DNA from: Cenococcum geophilum 1.58
Taxonomy: Eukaryota > Ascomycota > Dothideomycetes > Gloniales > Gloniaceae
Length of the DNA stretch: 64,000 nt
NCBI GenBank assembly: GCA_001692895.1
Contig: KV748178.1
Span: forward strand, 1,908,536 to 1,972,535
Reading direction: 5' to 3'
Shown here: piece after piece, positions 23,260-37,300 of the stretch
Position numbering within the stretch: position 1 is the first letter of the stretch
Layout: every line of letters starts with the position of its first letter
The notes under the pieces: model-generated
The model's database searches: none
What the model saw: only the letters and a program-made list of their open reading frames with translations
Told to the model about the DNA's origin: nothing
Translations under genes and position numbers: made by a program

Positions 23260-23682
23260 TATAACGGAACCTTATAGTAGGTACTATAGTAGGTTCTATT
23301 AATAGGCTAGGTATATAGGTAATGTAAGGAAAATTAATAATATAATAATAACTAGTGAAGTGGTTGCCTAATAGATTAACTTTAATTATATTCTAAGAAT
23401 TACTATAAGGAAGGAACTATCTAGGTAGGGATTAAGGGTCCTTAAATACATAACTATACTCTTATAAAATCCTCTTTATATATAATATACGTATTATACG
23501 CAAGGTATATAAGTTCCTCTCGTTCCTTTTATATACTATATAGTATATTATATAACCTTAGTTACTATTCCTCGTTATATAGTTCTACTAAATCTATTCT
23601 AAACCGTACCTATATTAACTAACTAGCTTCTTCTAACTCTTCTCTAAGTAGTTATAATATTATACTTAAAGCGTTTATAACA
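23260..23682 (-). repeat. 3' LTR of a minus-strand Gypsy
   Basis: 423 bp. Its reverse complement starts TGTTATAAACGCTTTAAG and matches the 421-bp LTRs at 30930-31350 and 38522-38942 and the 406-bp LTR at 45824-46229, so it belongs to the same Gypsy family. It cuts the preceding Gypsy reverse-transcriptase frame. Confidence 0.85.
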
Positions 23683-23795
23683 CTATCTCCCTCCTTTCTA
23701 TCTTTATTCTTAAAGATTTTTAATATCTCTAAGTTATTTACTAGAGGTATAATATCCGTCTAATTAATTTAGTTAATATTATTACTTATTATACC
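23683..23795 (-). mobile_element. Minus-strand Gypsy, 3' internal end (left of the Copia array)
   Basis: The reverse complement matches the 3' internal end of the complete Gypsy at about 38410-38521, including the purine tract before the LTR. The last five bases ATACC (23791-23795) are duplicated at 43872-43876, on the far side of the Copia array. The element continues there. Confidence 0.85.
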
Positions 23796-23962
23796 TGTCG
23801 GGAATGAGGCAAGTTGCCATTACGTGTCGCCGCGGCACTAGCGTGGCGAGGAGCCTTACGTTCCTCGCCCTTCCTCATTCTAATTAATAAGCTTTATCAA
23901 CCAACATCACTATAACCCTACTCAAGTAGTCGTTATTGGTGAGTCACCCTATGTGACCAATA
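23796..23962 (+). repeat. LTR1 of the Copia array
   Basis: 167 bp, TGTCGGGAATGAGG to CCAATA. It has one GGCAAGTTGCC unit and the hairpin GGCGAGGAGCCTTACGTTCC followed by TCGCC (23845-23869). Confidence 0.85.
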
Positions 23963-26900
23963 CTGATTAGTAATTGAATACACAGTTAACTACAGAGCAG
24001 CTAGGTTTTCGAATAGAAGAGACAGTCTTATATAGGGGTGCTATATGCGCTCATATAGAATGGATCCCGGCGATACTGTGCTACCTTAGACTTATGGAAA
24101 ACTAGTAATAGAAGTGTTACTGAGTACTAGGAGATACTAAGTTGCGTCTATTATATAGAATAACCGCGTTTATAAAGATTTAGTTAAGTACTTTAGGTTA
24201 GAAGTGTTACTAAACCTAGGGTCCTAAGTTAACGTCCAAAACGCGTTAAATAATATCTTAAATTGCCTACCTCTTGACAGTAAACCTATAAGATCCTATA
24301 AAACCGAAAATCCTACCTACCTTCGACGTATGACACCCTATTAATTCTATACTTACTATGGCGTTAACCTACCCAAAGAAGTATAAGGAAGATATTAACC
24401 TAAAGATATAGAATAAAGCCATAATTGACCTTGTAAACGCTAATGAATAAGACTTAAATGGATTTTTATTATACTGTATGGCATATTATAAGGATAGTAA
24501 ATATAATAATACCGCGCTATGGGAATGTATAAAGGAGGACTTTATTAGATGGATAAAGGAAATATAGGCCCCTGTGAATAAGGATATTATATAGGACTTC
24601 CGTAACTTCCTTTAAGAGAATAGAGTATTTGTCCCTAAGGATAGGGGTACTATTAAAGATAATATTTAGGAGTAGGTTATTAATGTAAAAGAAGAGCATA
24701 AATGGACTCTATAAGAGATTAAGCACTAACTACGCACTATAAGGAAGCTTAACTTATAATGGAACCTAAGTAATACACCTTTAGAGACGAACCTACCTCT
24801 ACCTTCAACTCCTTTGTATCTAATTTAACCCGTAACCTTAACGTCGGATACTATACCCTAACGAGAGTAGGTACAGGATCCTATTACTTCGCGATTTAAC
24901 GACCTTTAGACTCCACTAACTAGACCTACATCCCTACTGCAGCCTGCAATGCAACCCCTACCTCCACTATCTTAATCTTAAATTGGAGGTAGTTTAAAAT
25001 TGCTTATAGAGCTTGCGAAGCTCTATTTAGATTAAGAGAAGAAGTTTAGCGGGGAATTATATAATGTTCTTAATTTGAAACTACGTATTTTCTATAACTA
25101 TTGCTAAAAGGTGGGAATAGAGTCTAATTAATACTATAACGCCTATTCCGTTATGCTTAAGGGCCGAGCTAGTACCTTCTATTATAATTATTTAGCAGGA
25201 AAAGGATATAATTTTAACCGTATAATATATAAGTTAAGATACTATTTTAAAATAAAAGAGAATAAGTAGTAGTATATGTTAGAATGGAGAGAGACTACCT
25301 TTTTAAGGATTATTGCTATAAACCTAGGTGTCCCTCGGCTTGATTATCTTTAAAAGCTCTTTAATTAACTTTAGATAATTTAGTGTGGATTATCTAAATT
25401 ATATTAAGAGGACTTTAGCCTATGTAATTAAGTTATTAGCGTATACCGAGGTGTTAAAGAATGTAACCTTGCTCTTTTTAATTCTGTAAATACTTACGAA
25501 GGAGTATATACTTAATTAAGATCTTTTATTAGCACCGCTCTACGCTCTTAAGAAGTATAGTAATTTAACGCCTAACTCTAACCTACTTTAATTGACCCGC
25601 CTAACTAATATAATTATAACTAGATTAATCGAATATATAGTGGCCGGGGTAGGTAATATAGTAGAGGGTATAATTAATAACTATAAGGCAAAGGTGGAGG
25701 CCTTTATAGAGGTTTATTTTGAAGTAATTACTAAAAGAAGTACTACGTTTATAAGAAACTGAATTGCTAGTTAACTAGGCATTCTCTTAATAAGCGAAAG
25801 GAGGTATATAATAAGTTTCGCTAAAGTGTAAGAAACGTTAGAAATCGCGAGGTTACTATAGCCTACTTTTAAAGCTTCCTAGTTTAATATAAAGGCGTAG
25901 AAGATCTTAAGGGTGAGGTTAATAGGGCCAAACAGCTCCTTATAGATATGGAAATTGAGGAGTACTTACCTAACTAATACTTTACTAAGTATAGTGAGGT
26001 AGATGGTATATAAACCATTACTATTTTTAATAACCAATCTATGCTCCATTTTACTATAAAGTTAGATATCTTTAATAAGCTAAGGGAGAGTTCCGCGTTC
26101 TTCTTTAATGATAAATACTTAGCGAACGTCTTCTATAGTATTATGCCAGATACTAGAGCCGCAGGAGTATTTATAGTAGGAGAACCTTAAGTTTGAGCCC
26201 TTTAGCAGCTTAATAGCTCTGTTTAGATTAACTATTTAATAGTAGGCTAATATACAATTTGTTTTGGTAAGGGTACTACGATCTTTTTTAGCACAATTAG
26301 GGTCTAAACCCCCTTAGGGTATATTACCTTTTACGTCGTTTCTATAAATACCCCGTTTCTATTTTGCATTAGAGATATAAATAAATTAGGCGTTAAGCTT
26401 AATAACCTTAAGGATATACTTATTTAGGGAGATAATTAGGTGCCCGTTGTGCGCAAGTAGGGTTACCCTTAGTTACTCCTTTATTAACTAAAAAAGAGTA
26501 TTGCTTAAAGCCACCTAACTAAGTTAGAGTTACGTTAACTACACCGTTATTTTGGCCACCTATCCGTTTATTAATTGCTTAGGGTTCTTTAGCAAGCAGG
26601 CTATAAAGTTAAGGTTAAGGTAATTAAGTATCTTATAAAGTACTACTATTACTACTAAATAAACTAGAAGTCCCCTAGCCGATTTAAGTTTACCCTTAAA
26701 GATAACTATAACTTTAACTTCTGTATTATCGTTAACGTTATATATTTTAGCAGCAAGCCAGTACTTTAAGTTATTAACTTCTTAACCTCCTTTTAAGCCG
26801 CACGATTTTTAAAGGATATATTAGCTAAAACGTATAGGATACCCTTTAATTATACTAGATTAATGTCTACCTAGGACCCTCTAATTAAATTGTCTATAAT

Positions 26901-29314
26901 GTAAAAAAGAACTTCTTATTTATAAAGTTTCGACAATAGATAAAGGTAATAGTAATTAAGGTTAAGGAAGTCCCTATTAAGGTATATAATAGCGTTAGAA
27001 AAGTAGAGCAATATTACGCGCTATTACGCTATATATATAAGATTATCTCTTTAGAACTAGAGGATACTAGCGAAGAACTTACCTTATAAATGGCTGTTAA
27101 AGCTATTAACAATTCCGCTAGCCTAGATGGACTCGTACCTATATTACTAGTCTTTAGCGCCTACCCTTAAATAACTAATAATTCTTTACTATCTCTCTCT
27201 ATTATATAATAAGCTGAGGCTATTTACAAGGCAACGAAGGAGGTGTAACGTCTCTATGCTATATGCTAGGTTAACAACGTACTAGGAATAAGAAATGGCC
27301 TAAATACCTTAACTACGCTTAATCTGCTACTCTAGTCTAAGGTACGCGTATAGCGTAAAAAGGGAGGGTAGTTAGGCCCATATTAACTTATTATAATTAA
27401 TAGTTAAACTTATACTATTTAGATGCCTTATAGACCTACTTAATTCTATTTAACTATTATTAAGCCTTACTATAAAGATAATAGTTCTAAGCCTTTACAG
27501 GATACCCTAAAAGAGGCCCTAAAGAAGAACTATAATTAACGTACTCTAGAAGGCGACTATAATTCTAATATAATTGTAGTAGATGCGCTACAACTACGAC
27601 GCGGTAGAGGTCGCCTAAAGGGATTATAAAATTGCTAATATCTTATTAATTTTAAAGAGTAATTTATTGCCGCTATTAAGAATGGAGTTAAGCTATTAAT
27701 GGCCTTTATAATAGCTAAGGAGAAGGCTAACTTTAAACTCGCAAAACAGCTTTAAAAGGAAGGTTGTATTATAACTTTAGGAGCTCCTTTTTAAGTATCT
27801 AATAAGCAGGAGATTAATAGTCTTATTATAAGAGAAGTCTTTAAATTTAAGAAGTATAACCCTACTAAGTTTAATAAAGTTCGTATTTTTAAGTTAAGGA
27901 TAGTTAATAAGATTAAGGGTAAAGCTACTAACGCCCTATTTAAGAAATTAAGGCTTATTATCTAAGGTTATAACGATAATAGCAAAGAGATAATTCTTAT
28001 ATAATCTTTTATAATTTAATAAGCTAGTTAGCAAGTTATTGTTATATTAGCTCCCTCCTTAATAAAGAATAGAATAGCGGTTTATTTATAAGATATTACT
28101 TAAGCCTACACCTAATTAAAGACGCACCTTTAGCGCTTAATATTGGTATACCTTCTGGAGTAAATTCGCCACTAGTATCCTAAAGATATGATTATAGTTA
28201 TACTTAAGCTATTATATAGAATCGCAGAGGTAGGAACTTACTAGTAGGCTACTTATAGTAAGCACTATAAAGAGAAGCTTTTAATAACTACTTCTATATT
28301 TAATCCCTGCTTCCTTATTATAACTATAGGAACCCTATTTAGAATTGTTAGTATATAAACTAATAACACAATTATCTTAGGAGACGACTAATTCTTAGCT
28401 TTTAAAGAGGATAAGCTAGTAAAGGTAAATCTTATAGTAAAGCCAAAGGAAAAGCTTAATTTAATAACACTATTACTTTTTAATAGATGCATCCTCTCCC
28501 TAAATAAGGATTCTATTGCTTTACGCCAGAAGGGTTAAGGTAAGAAGATTAACGTTATTAACGTTAATTCCCTAAAGTAAGGATATATAAAGTAACGCGC
28601 TCGCAGAGCTTATATTACTTCTATCTATTAACCTAAGGCTTTATTTAATCTCTTTGTTGCCACCTAATACTAGGAACTAACTAAGAATAACGTTCTTGCC
28701 CTAAATAAACGTCTTTTTTAGTAAATAAACTATCTTAATTAGGGACTACTCTATATACCTATTAATCTTCCTACTGCTAAGCTCTTTATATTTGTTAATA
28801 GATCGTTTATAAATAATAAAGATTTTAGCTCCTAGTTAGGATATAAGATTATTATTATAAATAAATTTATGGGAGAGAATAACTTTATAATCTATAGCAA
28901 TCTTATCTATTAGAGCTTAACTAAGAGTAAGCGCGTTACCTAAAGTATTTTAGCGTTAGAGATATATAAAATGGTTGGCGGAGTTAATATAGTAATTATA
29001 ATTAGAACTACCCTAAAGATAATTATAGATTAACTCAAACTTCCCGTTATCCTTATAATTATATACACTAACTTATATTCCCTCTATAAGTGTTTAGTTA
29101 AGCTCGGTACTATAAAGGAGAAGCGCCTTATAATTAATATTATAGTACTTTAGCAATCTTATAAGCGTTAAGAACTCTTTAAGATTTAATAGATTAATGG
29201 CTAAGATAACCTAGTAGATATAATAACGAAGGCAAACCTAAATAAGGCACTAAAGACGTTTGTTAATATAAATACTCTATATATATAAGTTAAAGGTTAG
29301 GTTAAAAGGGAGTC
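23963..29314 (+). pseudogene. Copia body B: gag, protease, integrase, RT, RNase H (RIP-degraded)
   Basis: Gag probably starts at ATG 24358-24360 (MALTYPKKYK). A Cys/His motif of the form CYVCKKPNCxxTRH is readable, Cys partly as Tyr, near 25730-25790. A retropepsin-like region follows (MPDTRAAGVF near 26140, from D-T-G-A), then the pre-integrase block YFGHLS (about 26545-26570, from FGHPS), the integrase, the reverse transcriptase (about 27400-28350) and RNase H ending near 29305 with KANLNKAL...VNINTL. Order and motifs match fungal Copia polyproteins. The frame runs almost directly into LTR2, lacking the roughly 400-bp tail seen in related copies. Confidence 0.85.
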
Positions 29315-29508
29315 TGTTAGAAATGAGGCAATTTGCCCTTACGTGCGGCAAATTGCCGTCACGTAAGGCAACTTGCCGTCACATGCCGTCGTGGCACTAG
29401 CGCGGTAAGGAACCTTAAGTTTCTCACCTACCCCTATCTAATACAACAAGCTTTTCCATTACTATATCTACTTAAGTAGTATTAGTAATTTACCCTATGT
29501 TACTAATA
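29315..29508 (+). repeat. LTR2, shared by Copia bodies B and C
   Basis: 194 bp, TGTTAGAAATGAGG to ACTAATA, with three GGCAAnTTGCC units (about 29326-29385). It is at once the 3' LTR of body B and the 5' LTR of body C; no flanking host sequence separates them. Confidence 0.85.
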
Positions 29509-30929
29509 CTAATTAGTGGTTAAATACACAGTCAACTATAGAACAGTAAGGTTTTTAATAGAAGAGACAGTCTTGTGCAGGGGTGCTATATGCGCTCATA
29601 TGGAATGGATCCCGGCGATACTATACTACCTTAGACTTACGGAAAACTAGTAATAGAAGTGTCACTAAGTACTAGGAGATACTAAGTTGCGTTTATTACG
29701 CAGAACAATTACGTTTATAAAGATTTGGTTAAGTACTCTAGGTTAGAAGTGTTACTAAACCTAGGGTCCTAAATCAACATCCGAAACGCGTTAAACAACA
29801 TCTCAAATTGCCTACCTTTTAACAGCAAACCTACGAGATTCTATAAAACCGAAAACCCTACCTACCTACCTTCGACGTACGACACCCCGTCAATTTTATA
29901 CCAATTATGGCGTTAACCTACCTAAAGAAGTACGAGAAAGACATTAACCCGAAGACATGGTATAAAGATATTAACCCTATAAATGCCGAATAACAGGACC
30001 TAAACGGATTCTTACTATACTATATGGTATACTATAAAGACAGCAAATATAATAATACTGTGCTTTAGTATTGTATAAAGGAGGACTTTGTCGGATGGAT
30101 AAAGGAAACATAGGCTCTTGCGATAAAGGTTATTGTGTAAGACTTCTATAACTTCCTTTGGGAGAATGGAGTATTTATCCCTATAGATGGGGGCGCTATT
30201 GAAGATAATATTCAGGAGCATATTATTAATGTAAAAGAAGAGTATAAATGGACTCTATAAGAAATTAAGCACCAACTACGCACTATAAGGAAGCTTAACT
30301 TACGATGAAATCTAAATAATATACTAATAGAGACACGTTCTAATTCCATTGCTCCAGAGCAAGCGCAAGACCCCCTTACTTCGCGATTTAATAACCTTTA
30401 AACTCTACTAGAGCAAGACTAGGTACCACGCCGTATTCTATTAGGCTCTATATCTCCACTACAGCCTATAAAGCAATTCCCACCTTAATCTCTAATGCAA
30501 TTTTAACGTGGCCTAATACCACTTAAAGGCACCTTAAAGATGCTTATAGAGCTTATAAAGCTCTATTTGGACCAGGAGAAGAGGTTTAGTAGGGAACTAT
30601 ATAATATCCTTAATTTAAAGCTGCGTATCTTCTATAACTATTGCTAAAAGGTTAGACTAGAACCTAACTAATATTATAACGCCTATTCCGTTATGCTTAA
30701 GGGCCGCGCCAGTACCTTCTATTATAATTGTCTGGTAGGAAAAGGATATAATTTTAACCGAATAATATATAAGATAAGATGCCACTTTAAAACAGAAGAG
30801 AATAAGTAGTAGTATATATTAGAGTGGAGAGAGACTACCTTTCTAAGAATTATTGCTATAAACCCAGGTGTCTCTCGGCTTAATTATCTTTAAAAGCTCT
30901 TTAATTAACTTTAGATAATTTAGCGTAGT
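29509..30929 (+). pseudogene. Copia body C, 5' part (leader and gag)
   Basis: The leader and gag match body B closely (gag ATG 29907-29909). The gag frame is interrupted at 30930 by the complete Gypsy. The bases GTAGT at 30925-30929 are the target copied during that insertion. Short uninterrupted minus-strand stretches in this interval are antisense shadows. Confidence 0.85.
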
Positions 30930-31350
30930 TGTTACGGACGCTTTAAGTACAATGTTACGACTACTTAAAAAGGAGTTAGAAGAAGCTAGTTGGTTAATAT
31001 AAGCACGGTCTAGGATGGAACCCATGGAACCATATGACGAGGAATGGTAAGCAGAGTCACGTAATGTAATCTATGTAATCTGTATAATCTGCGAGATCTG
31101 TGACAGAGTGAATAGAGTAGATAGAGTAGATAGAGCAACGACTTTCTTAGGAGTATGGTTGTGTATTTAAGGACCCTTAGTCCCTACCTAGATAGTTCTT
31201 TCCTTATAGTAATTCTTAGAATATAATTAGAGTTAATCTGTTAGGCAACTACTCTACTAGTTATTATTATGTTGTTGACTTACTTACAATACCTATATAC
31301 CTAGCCCATTAATAAGTCTACCGTAGTCCCTACTATAAGGCTCCGTTATA
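30930..31350 (+). repeat. 5' LTR of the complete Gypsy
   Basis: 421 bp, TGTTACGG...CCGTTATA. It has the same length as the 3' LTR, from which it differs mainly by C/T and G/A changes. Confidence 0.92.
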
Positions 31351-34300
31351 CAATTACTACCACGGTTATAGTTTTAATAAGTTAAATAATATGCCACTAA
31401 AAGCAGCCACTATAACGCCATTGACGGCGGTAACTATATTAGGATTAGGTAATAACACTAGTATAGTAGACACTGACTTATAACAACCTGTAATAGTAGG
31501 ATAATTATAAGCAATAGTTAATTAGTTGATAGGAGATAATACAGCACTTAAAAATAGGATTAATGGGATAGGAGCAGTAAAGGTTAAGTTACTATTGATT
31601 AAAAGGTTCTTAGGAGAGAGATTAAAGCTTAAAGGATTCCTTACGTAAATATACTTTAAGGTTGCGTAAGAAGGAGTAAAGCTGGCAATAACTATGGGTT
31701 AAGTAGTATATATAGGATTGTTCTTATTAGGAAGAGCACTTAAATAGTTTAAGCCTTACCTTATAGAGATATAAGTAAATGGAATAATAATAATAAACTA
31801 AGAAGTATGGTTTATGTTTTTAAGCTAAAATGGATTTGTAGAGCGACTTATACAAATATTTGGGGACCTAAAAGCGATAACTATAGTAGAAAGAAAGCTT
31901 TAGGACCTAATATAACGAACTTTAGCGGTTAAGTATATAATATAATTCTAAACGCTAGCTATATAACTTAAGTGGAATAATAAGGCGCTTATGGCATAGT
32001 ATAAATAGGGACTTAAGGCTAAAGTCTAGGACGTAATTATTCTAATAGAAGATATAGATACCCTAAAGGAATTAATAAATTAAGTAATTAAGATTAATAA
32101 TAGGATCTTCCAAAGGAAATAGGCTAAGAGGGGCTAGGATAGAGTCCTATAGTTATATAAGATGTAGAGTACGCAACGACTAAAGCTAAGTTAGAAACTA
32201 TAGTATGGCGTAGAGCTAATAGACCTAAGTGGTACTAAAGAAACCTATAAGAGATGGAGTAAGAAACTATAGAAACCTAGAGGTTAAGGATTAAGTAATT
32301 ACAGGACTAAGGAGCATAGGCTAAACTAAGGATTTTAGCAGCAGAAGACGTTTAAGCGGACTCTATAATAAAAATAATGGTTTAAAAATAGAGCTTATAT
32401 AAATTATGGAAAACAGGGTTATTTTGCTAGAGACTGTAGAAGTGGTTAGAGTTATTATATAGTAAAGGGAACTAGACCGGTAGTATGTGATATATACGTA
32501 TAGAGGGATAATAGTATACTGCGAGGAACAAAAGAATGTTTAATTAGAAGTTTTGTGTTTTGTTATAATAATATATACTAAATTTATAAAGACGCTAAGT
32601 ACGGTGTAAGCTATTAGCCACAAGAGCTAGAGTTAAGAGGACTTAAAGGAACTAAAGAGTTAGACGAAGATTAAGATTAACTCTATAAGCTGGATTAAGA
32701 TATTATAGCAATATACGGATAAAGATTAGTAATAATAATAATGGAGTTAGAGTACTTATTAATTAATAGCGACGAGGATAGTAAAGAAACTAACTAGGGG
32801 TATCTAAACCTTAATAATATAATAGAAGTAGAGACTAAGACCACTATAGAGCAAGGTTTAGTAACGGGCATTATAACACCGTTAGATACGGCATCTATTG
32901 CTTTACGAGACGGAAGGAGTAATATTTAGAGACGATTAAGTAAGCAGATAACTGCTAGTGCTAGCTTACCACTTAATAAAGGCAAAAGGCTAAAGGCTTA
33001 AGATTCTTAAGAAGAGATAAGAGACGACTAAGATTCTTAAGACGAGATGAGGTATGCTTAGAGACCTATAATAGACGATAACCGATAGAGTAGAGCAGTA
33101 GCTTAGTTTAAGAATATACGAATGAGCTTGGGACAAGTATTCCCAACGGTATAAGATTCTTAAGATAAGATAAGTAAGATCTAGGACTTTTAAGACAAGA
33201 TGAGGACACTAGTAAAGCCTAGTTAAACTAAGGCTAGAGCGCAGCTTAAGAAAGAAGTAAGCTTAGGATTAAAGAATCTAAGGGATTAAGAATTTGGAGT
33301 ATAAATTAGAACACCTATAAGTAAGAGGTAAGAAGCTTCTTTATAGATTAGAGAATCTATAATATAAATAGCAGTTAGGCTAGGAGATAGATATATAGAC
33401 CTAGAGGACTTACTAGTTAAATAAGATGTTTAGACTAAAGATTAAAAGTTTAATACTAAGATTAAGAAGTAAGAGGACTTTAAGGATCTACTTATAAGAC
33501 GCGAAAAGAAAGAAACTATAGAGGAGTTTAGAGCAAGAATTACCTTATAGTAAGAATAGAAACTAGATAAGAGATCTAGTATATTAAGACGTATAAGGGA
33601 TAGAGCACCTATATAAAGAATTACTAATAGGCTAAGAGTAGGTATACTAAGAGCTAAGTGGCTTACTAAACTGGAAAGTAAAGAGGATCTAGGGATTTTT
33701 ACTAGGTTTAAAGAACGATATATAAAGGGCTATTATAACGCAGTAATAAGAAGATACTTCCTTACGAATAGACTATATACACTCTAATAGCTATACTAAA
33801 AATGATATAGGCAACGACATAATAATGAGTGGAAAGATTTCTATATATAGTTGGACGAGAAAGTTATCTAAGACCACCTAATTATGGAAAAAGCGATAAA
33901 CTATATTAAGGGAGCATTAATTATGATATTAAAGGATCTAGAGGAACGGTTAGAGGACTAGAGAAGTAAGAGACGCATCTTAGTACCTGCGAATAAAGTT
34001 ATAATGTTTAGGTTAGTATGATAAAGGTTTAAACTTAAGGACGAAGATAAGCTAAGAGTTGACCTAAAGCACCTAGCATACTATACGCTATTATAGATTG
34101 CATATATAGACGATATATATAAGATGTATAAGAATCTAAAGGAAAAGAATCGGAAATACCCTATAAGAATGTACTAGATAATAGATAAATAATAGTATAG
34201 GAATACTAAGTATATATATAGATAGCATCTAGTAGAAGTCTAAAAGGAAGGAGATTTAATACTTTAGCCAGGAAGATTCCTTACGGAAGAATGCTTAAAT

Positions 34301-37300
34301 AGACGATAATAGTGGGAATATTTAAAGAATACCTGTTTATAGTATATTGAAGACAAAAAGTGAACTAGGTATTGGCTAAAGAATAAGCTAAGTATAATAG
34401 GATTAAGCAGCTAATAGTTGGGAAAAGTAGAGGCCTATAGGACTAAAGGGAGCCAGTGGTAGAGCCTTAGACCCTTAAAGGAATTTAAGGACGATACCTA
34501 AACCTAAGAATCTAATGGCAAGATTAATAGTTCGAAGTATTAGTAGATAGTGGAGTAATAAGGAACTATATCTTACTAGCAGTAGTTAAAAGGATAGGGA
34601 TACCATATAAGCAGAAAAAGTACCCCTACCTATTAGTAATAATTTTAGGAGATTTGATAGCCTATAGAGGAGGCGTTATTAATCTTAAAATAGGACTAAT
34701 TTAGATAACTATTAAAGGAAGATAAGTTGAGATGTCTTTTAATATATTACTATTAGGGAATAATAAGGCAGTATTAGGAATGCCTTAGTTACAGGAATAT
34801 AATCTAAAGATTAATTGGGTTATAGGTTAAGTCGATATTAGAGATATATAATGACGTAAGACGTGATAATAAACTAAGTTGGAGTGATATATGAGGAGAC
34901 TAATTAAGGATTAAGCTATGTACTAAAAAGATACTATAAGTATAGTAAGAAGCTATGGTCACTAGAAAGTAAAAAGCTATTAGATTATGTAGTATAGGAC
35001 TATAAGATAGAGCTAGAACTAGGAATAAGTCTAAGGTTCTACCCAACTTATAAGTTAATGGAAAAAGAGTTATAAGCACTTAAGGAGTTTGTCTAGGAAA
35101 ATCTTTAAAAAGGATATATTAGACTATTATAGTTATTAGTAAGATATCTAGTACTGTTCGTACTAAAGAAGAATGGAAAATTTAGACTATGTATTAACTA
35201 TAGATAGTTAAACAGCATTACTAGAAAGAATAGGTATTTTTTACCCTTAATTAGCGAAATCTAAGATAGGATTAGCAATGCGCAAATCTTTATAAAGATA
35301 GATCTAAGATAGGCGTACTATTAGATTAGAGTTAAGGAAGGCGATAAATAAAAGGTAGCCTTTAGGTTAAAGGAAGGACTATACAAACTATTAGTTATGT
35401 AATTTGGGCTTATAAACGCACTAGTAACGTTTTAGAAGCGTATTAATAATATATTAAGAGAACATTTAGATGAATTTATTATGGTATACCTTAACGACAT
35501 TATTATCTACTTAATAAGTAAGGAAGAATATAGAGAACACGTTAAATAGGTTTTAAAGAGACTATAAGAAGAATAGATGCTAGTAGCAATAAAAAAATGC
35601 GAGTTCTTTACTAGGAAAACTGATTTTGTTAGATTTATTATTAAACTAGGCTAACTTAGTATAGATCTAAAGAAGATTAAGGCTATAGTAAATTGGTAAG
35701 AACTAAAGAATGTAATATAGTTAAGGTCGTTTCTAGGGTTCTGTAATTACTATAGAAGGTTTATAGTTTAATGGTTAAAGGATATTAAGCTATTTATAAG
35801 ATTAATAAAGAAGGAAGAACTATAGATATAGGGAGAGGAATAAAAGGAACTATTTAAAAGAATTAAATAGTTATTTACCTAGGAGCTAGTTCTTAAAATC
35901 TATTAACTATAGTTAGAGATAGTGGTTGAAACGGATATATTAGACTATGCACTAGGAGCGTGCTTTCTATAGAAGTATAAAAATGGATAGCACCTAGTAG
36001 TATACTATAGTTAAAAGATAACACTACCGGAACTAAACTATAACATCTATAATAAGGAGTTATTAGGTATAGTTATAGCGCTAAAGGAATAGAGATCGTT
36101 CTTATAAGGTATAGAAAAACTATTTATAGTTAAGACGGATTATAAGAACCTAACGGGGTTCCTAATAATAAAAGAACTTAATTATAGATAAGTTAGATGG
36201 GTAGAGATGCTTATAGAATACTATTTTAAGATTTAGCATACTAAGGGTATAGAGAATGTATGAGCAGATGCTCTAAGTAGAAAGGCTAAACTATAAAATA
36301 ATAAAAAGCTATTAGGGGCTTTATTGCAAAGAGATATAAATAGATTAATTAGGTATAATTATTTAAAGATTATAGTAATACGAGAAGAGAAAACCTATAA
36401 ATTACTAGAGAGTAATTAGATATAAAAGATCCTAGACGTATAAATAGAGGATCTAGACTTAGAGTAGTATAAAAATTAAAAAGCAACGTATGTACCAAAA
36501 TCTATTGCAAAGGAGTTTATTAGGTTATTTTATAAAGGACTAACTTAAGGATATAATAGAGCTATAGGCTTAGTATTAAGACTTTAAGAGGAGTATATTA
36601 TTAATAGAATCTAAAGACTAGCTAGGTAAGTTATAAAAGAATATTTAGATTACTAAAGGAACAAACTAACGAGGTATAAGCTATATAGAGAACTATAACC
36701 TGTTAAAATACTAGAGAGACTATAGGAGGTTATATTATAGGACTTTATTATTAAGTTACCAAAGTTAAGAGATCCTATTACTAGACAAGATTATAACGCG
36801 ATTTTAGTAATAGTAGATAAGCTTATAAAGTGGGGATACTTTATAGTATGCATAGAAGAAATATTAGCAAAAGATATCGCTAGAATCTATATTAAAGAAG
36901 TGTTTATAAGATATAGAGCACTAAGTAAGATTATATTAGACAGAGATCTAAGATTTATAGTAGTATTTTAGGAAGTGTTCTTAGTAGAGCAAGGAGTTTA
37001 AGCAGTAACTTCCACCGTATATTATCTATAGATAGACGGTTAAATAGAAAGATTAAATTAGACACTAGAACAGTATCTAAGGCATTATGTTAATTATGTA
37101 TAGAATAATTAGGTATCGCTATTACTAGTTATATAGTTAGTATATAATGCAACACCATAAAAAGAAATAGGCACGTTACTATTTAAGGCGAATTACGGAT
37201 ATAAGCCAAGAACCTTATTATCGCCACGTTAAGCAAAGAAGATAAGTAATATAGCTAAGTAAAGAATAAAGAGCTTAATAAATCTTTATATAGACCTTAC

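Noticed and set aside
30015-31025. Short minus-strand frames near the Copia gag (also 24517-24699)
   Set aside because: Antisense to gag in bodies B and C, so their similarity follows from the gag repeats. No gene evidence.
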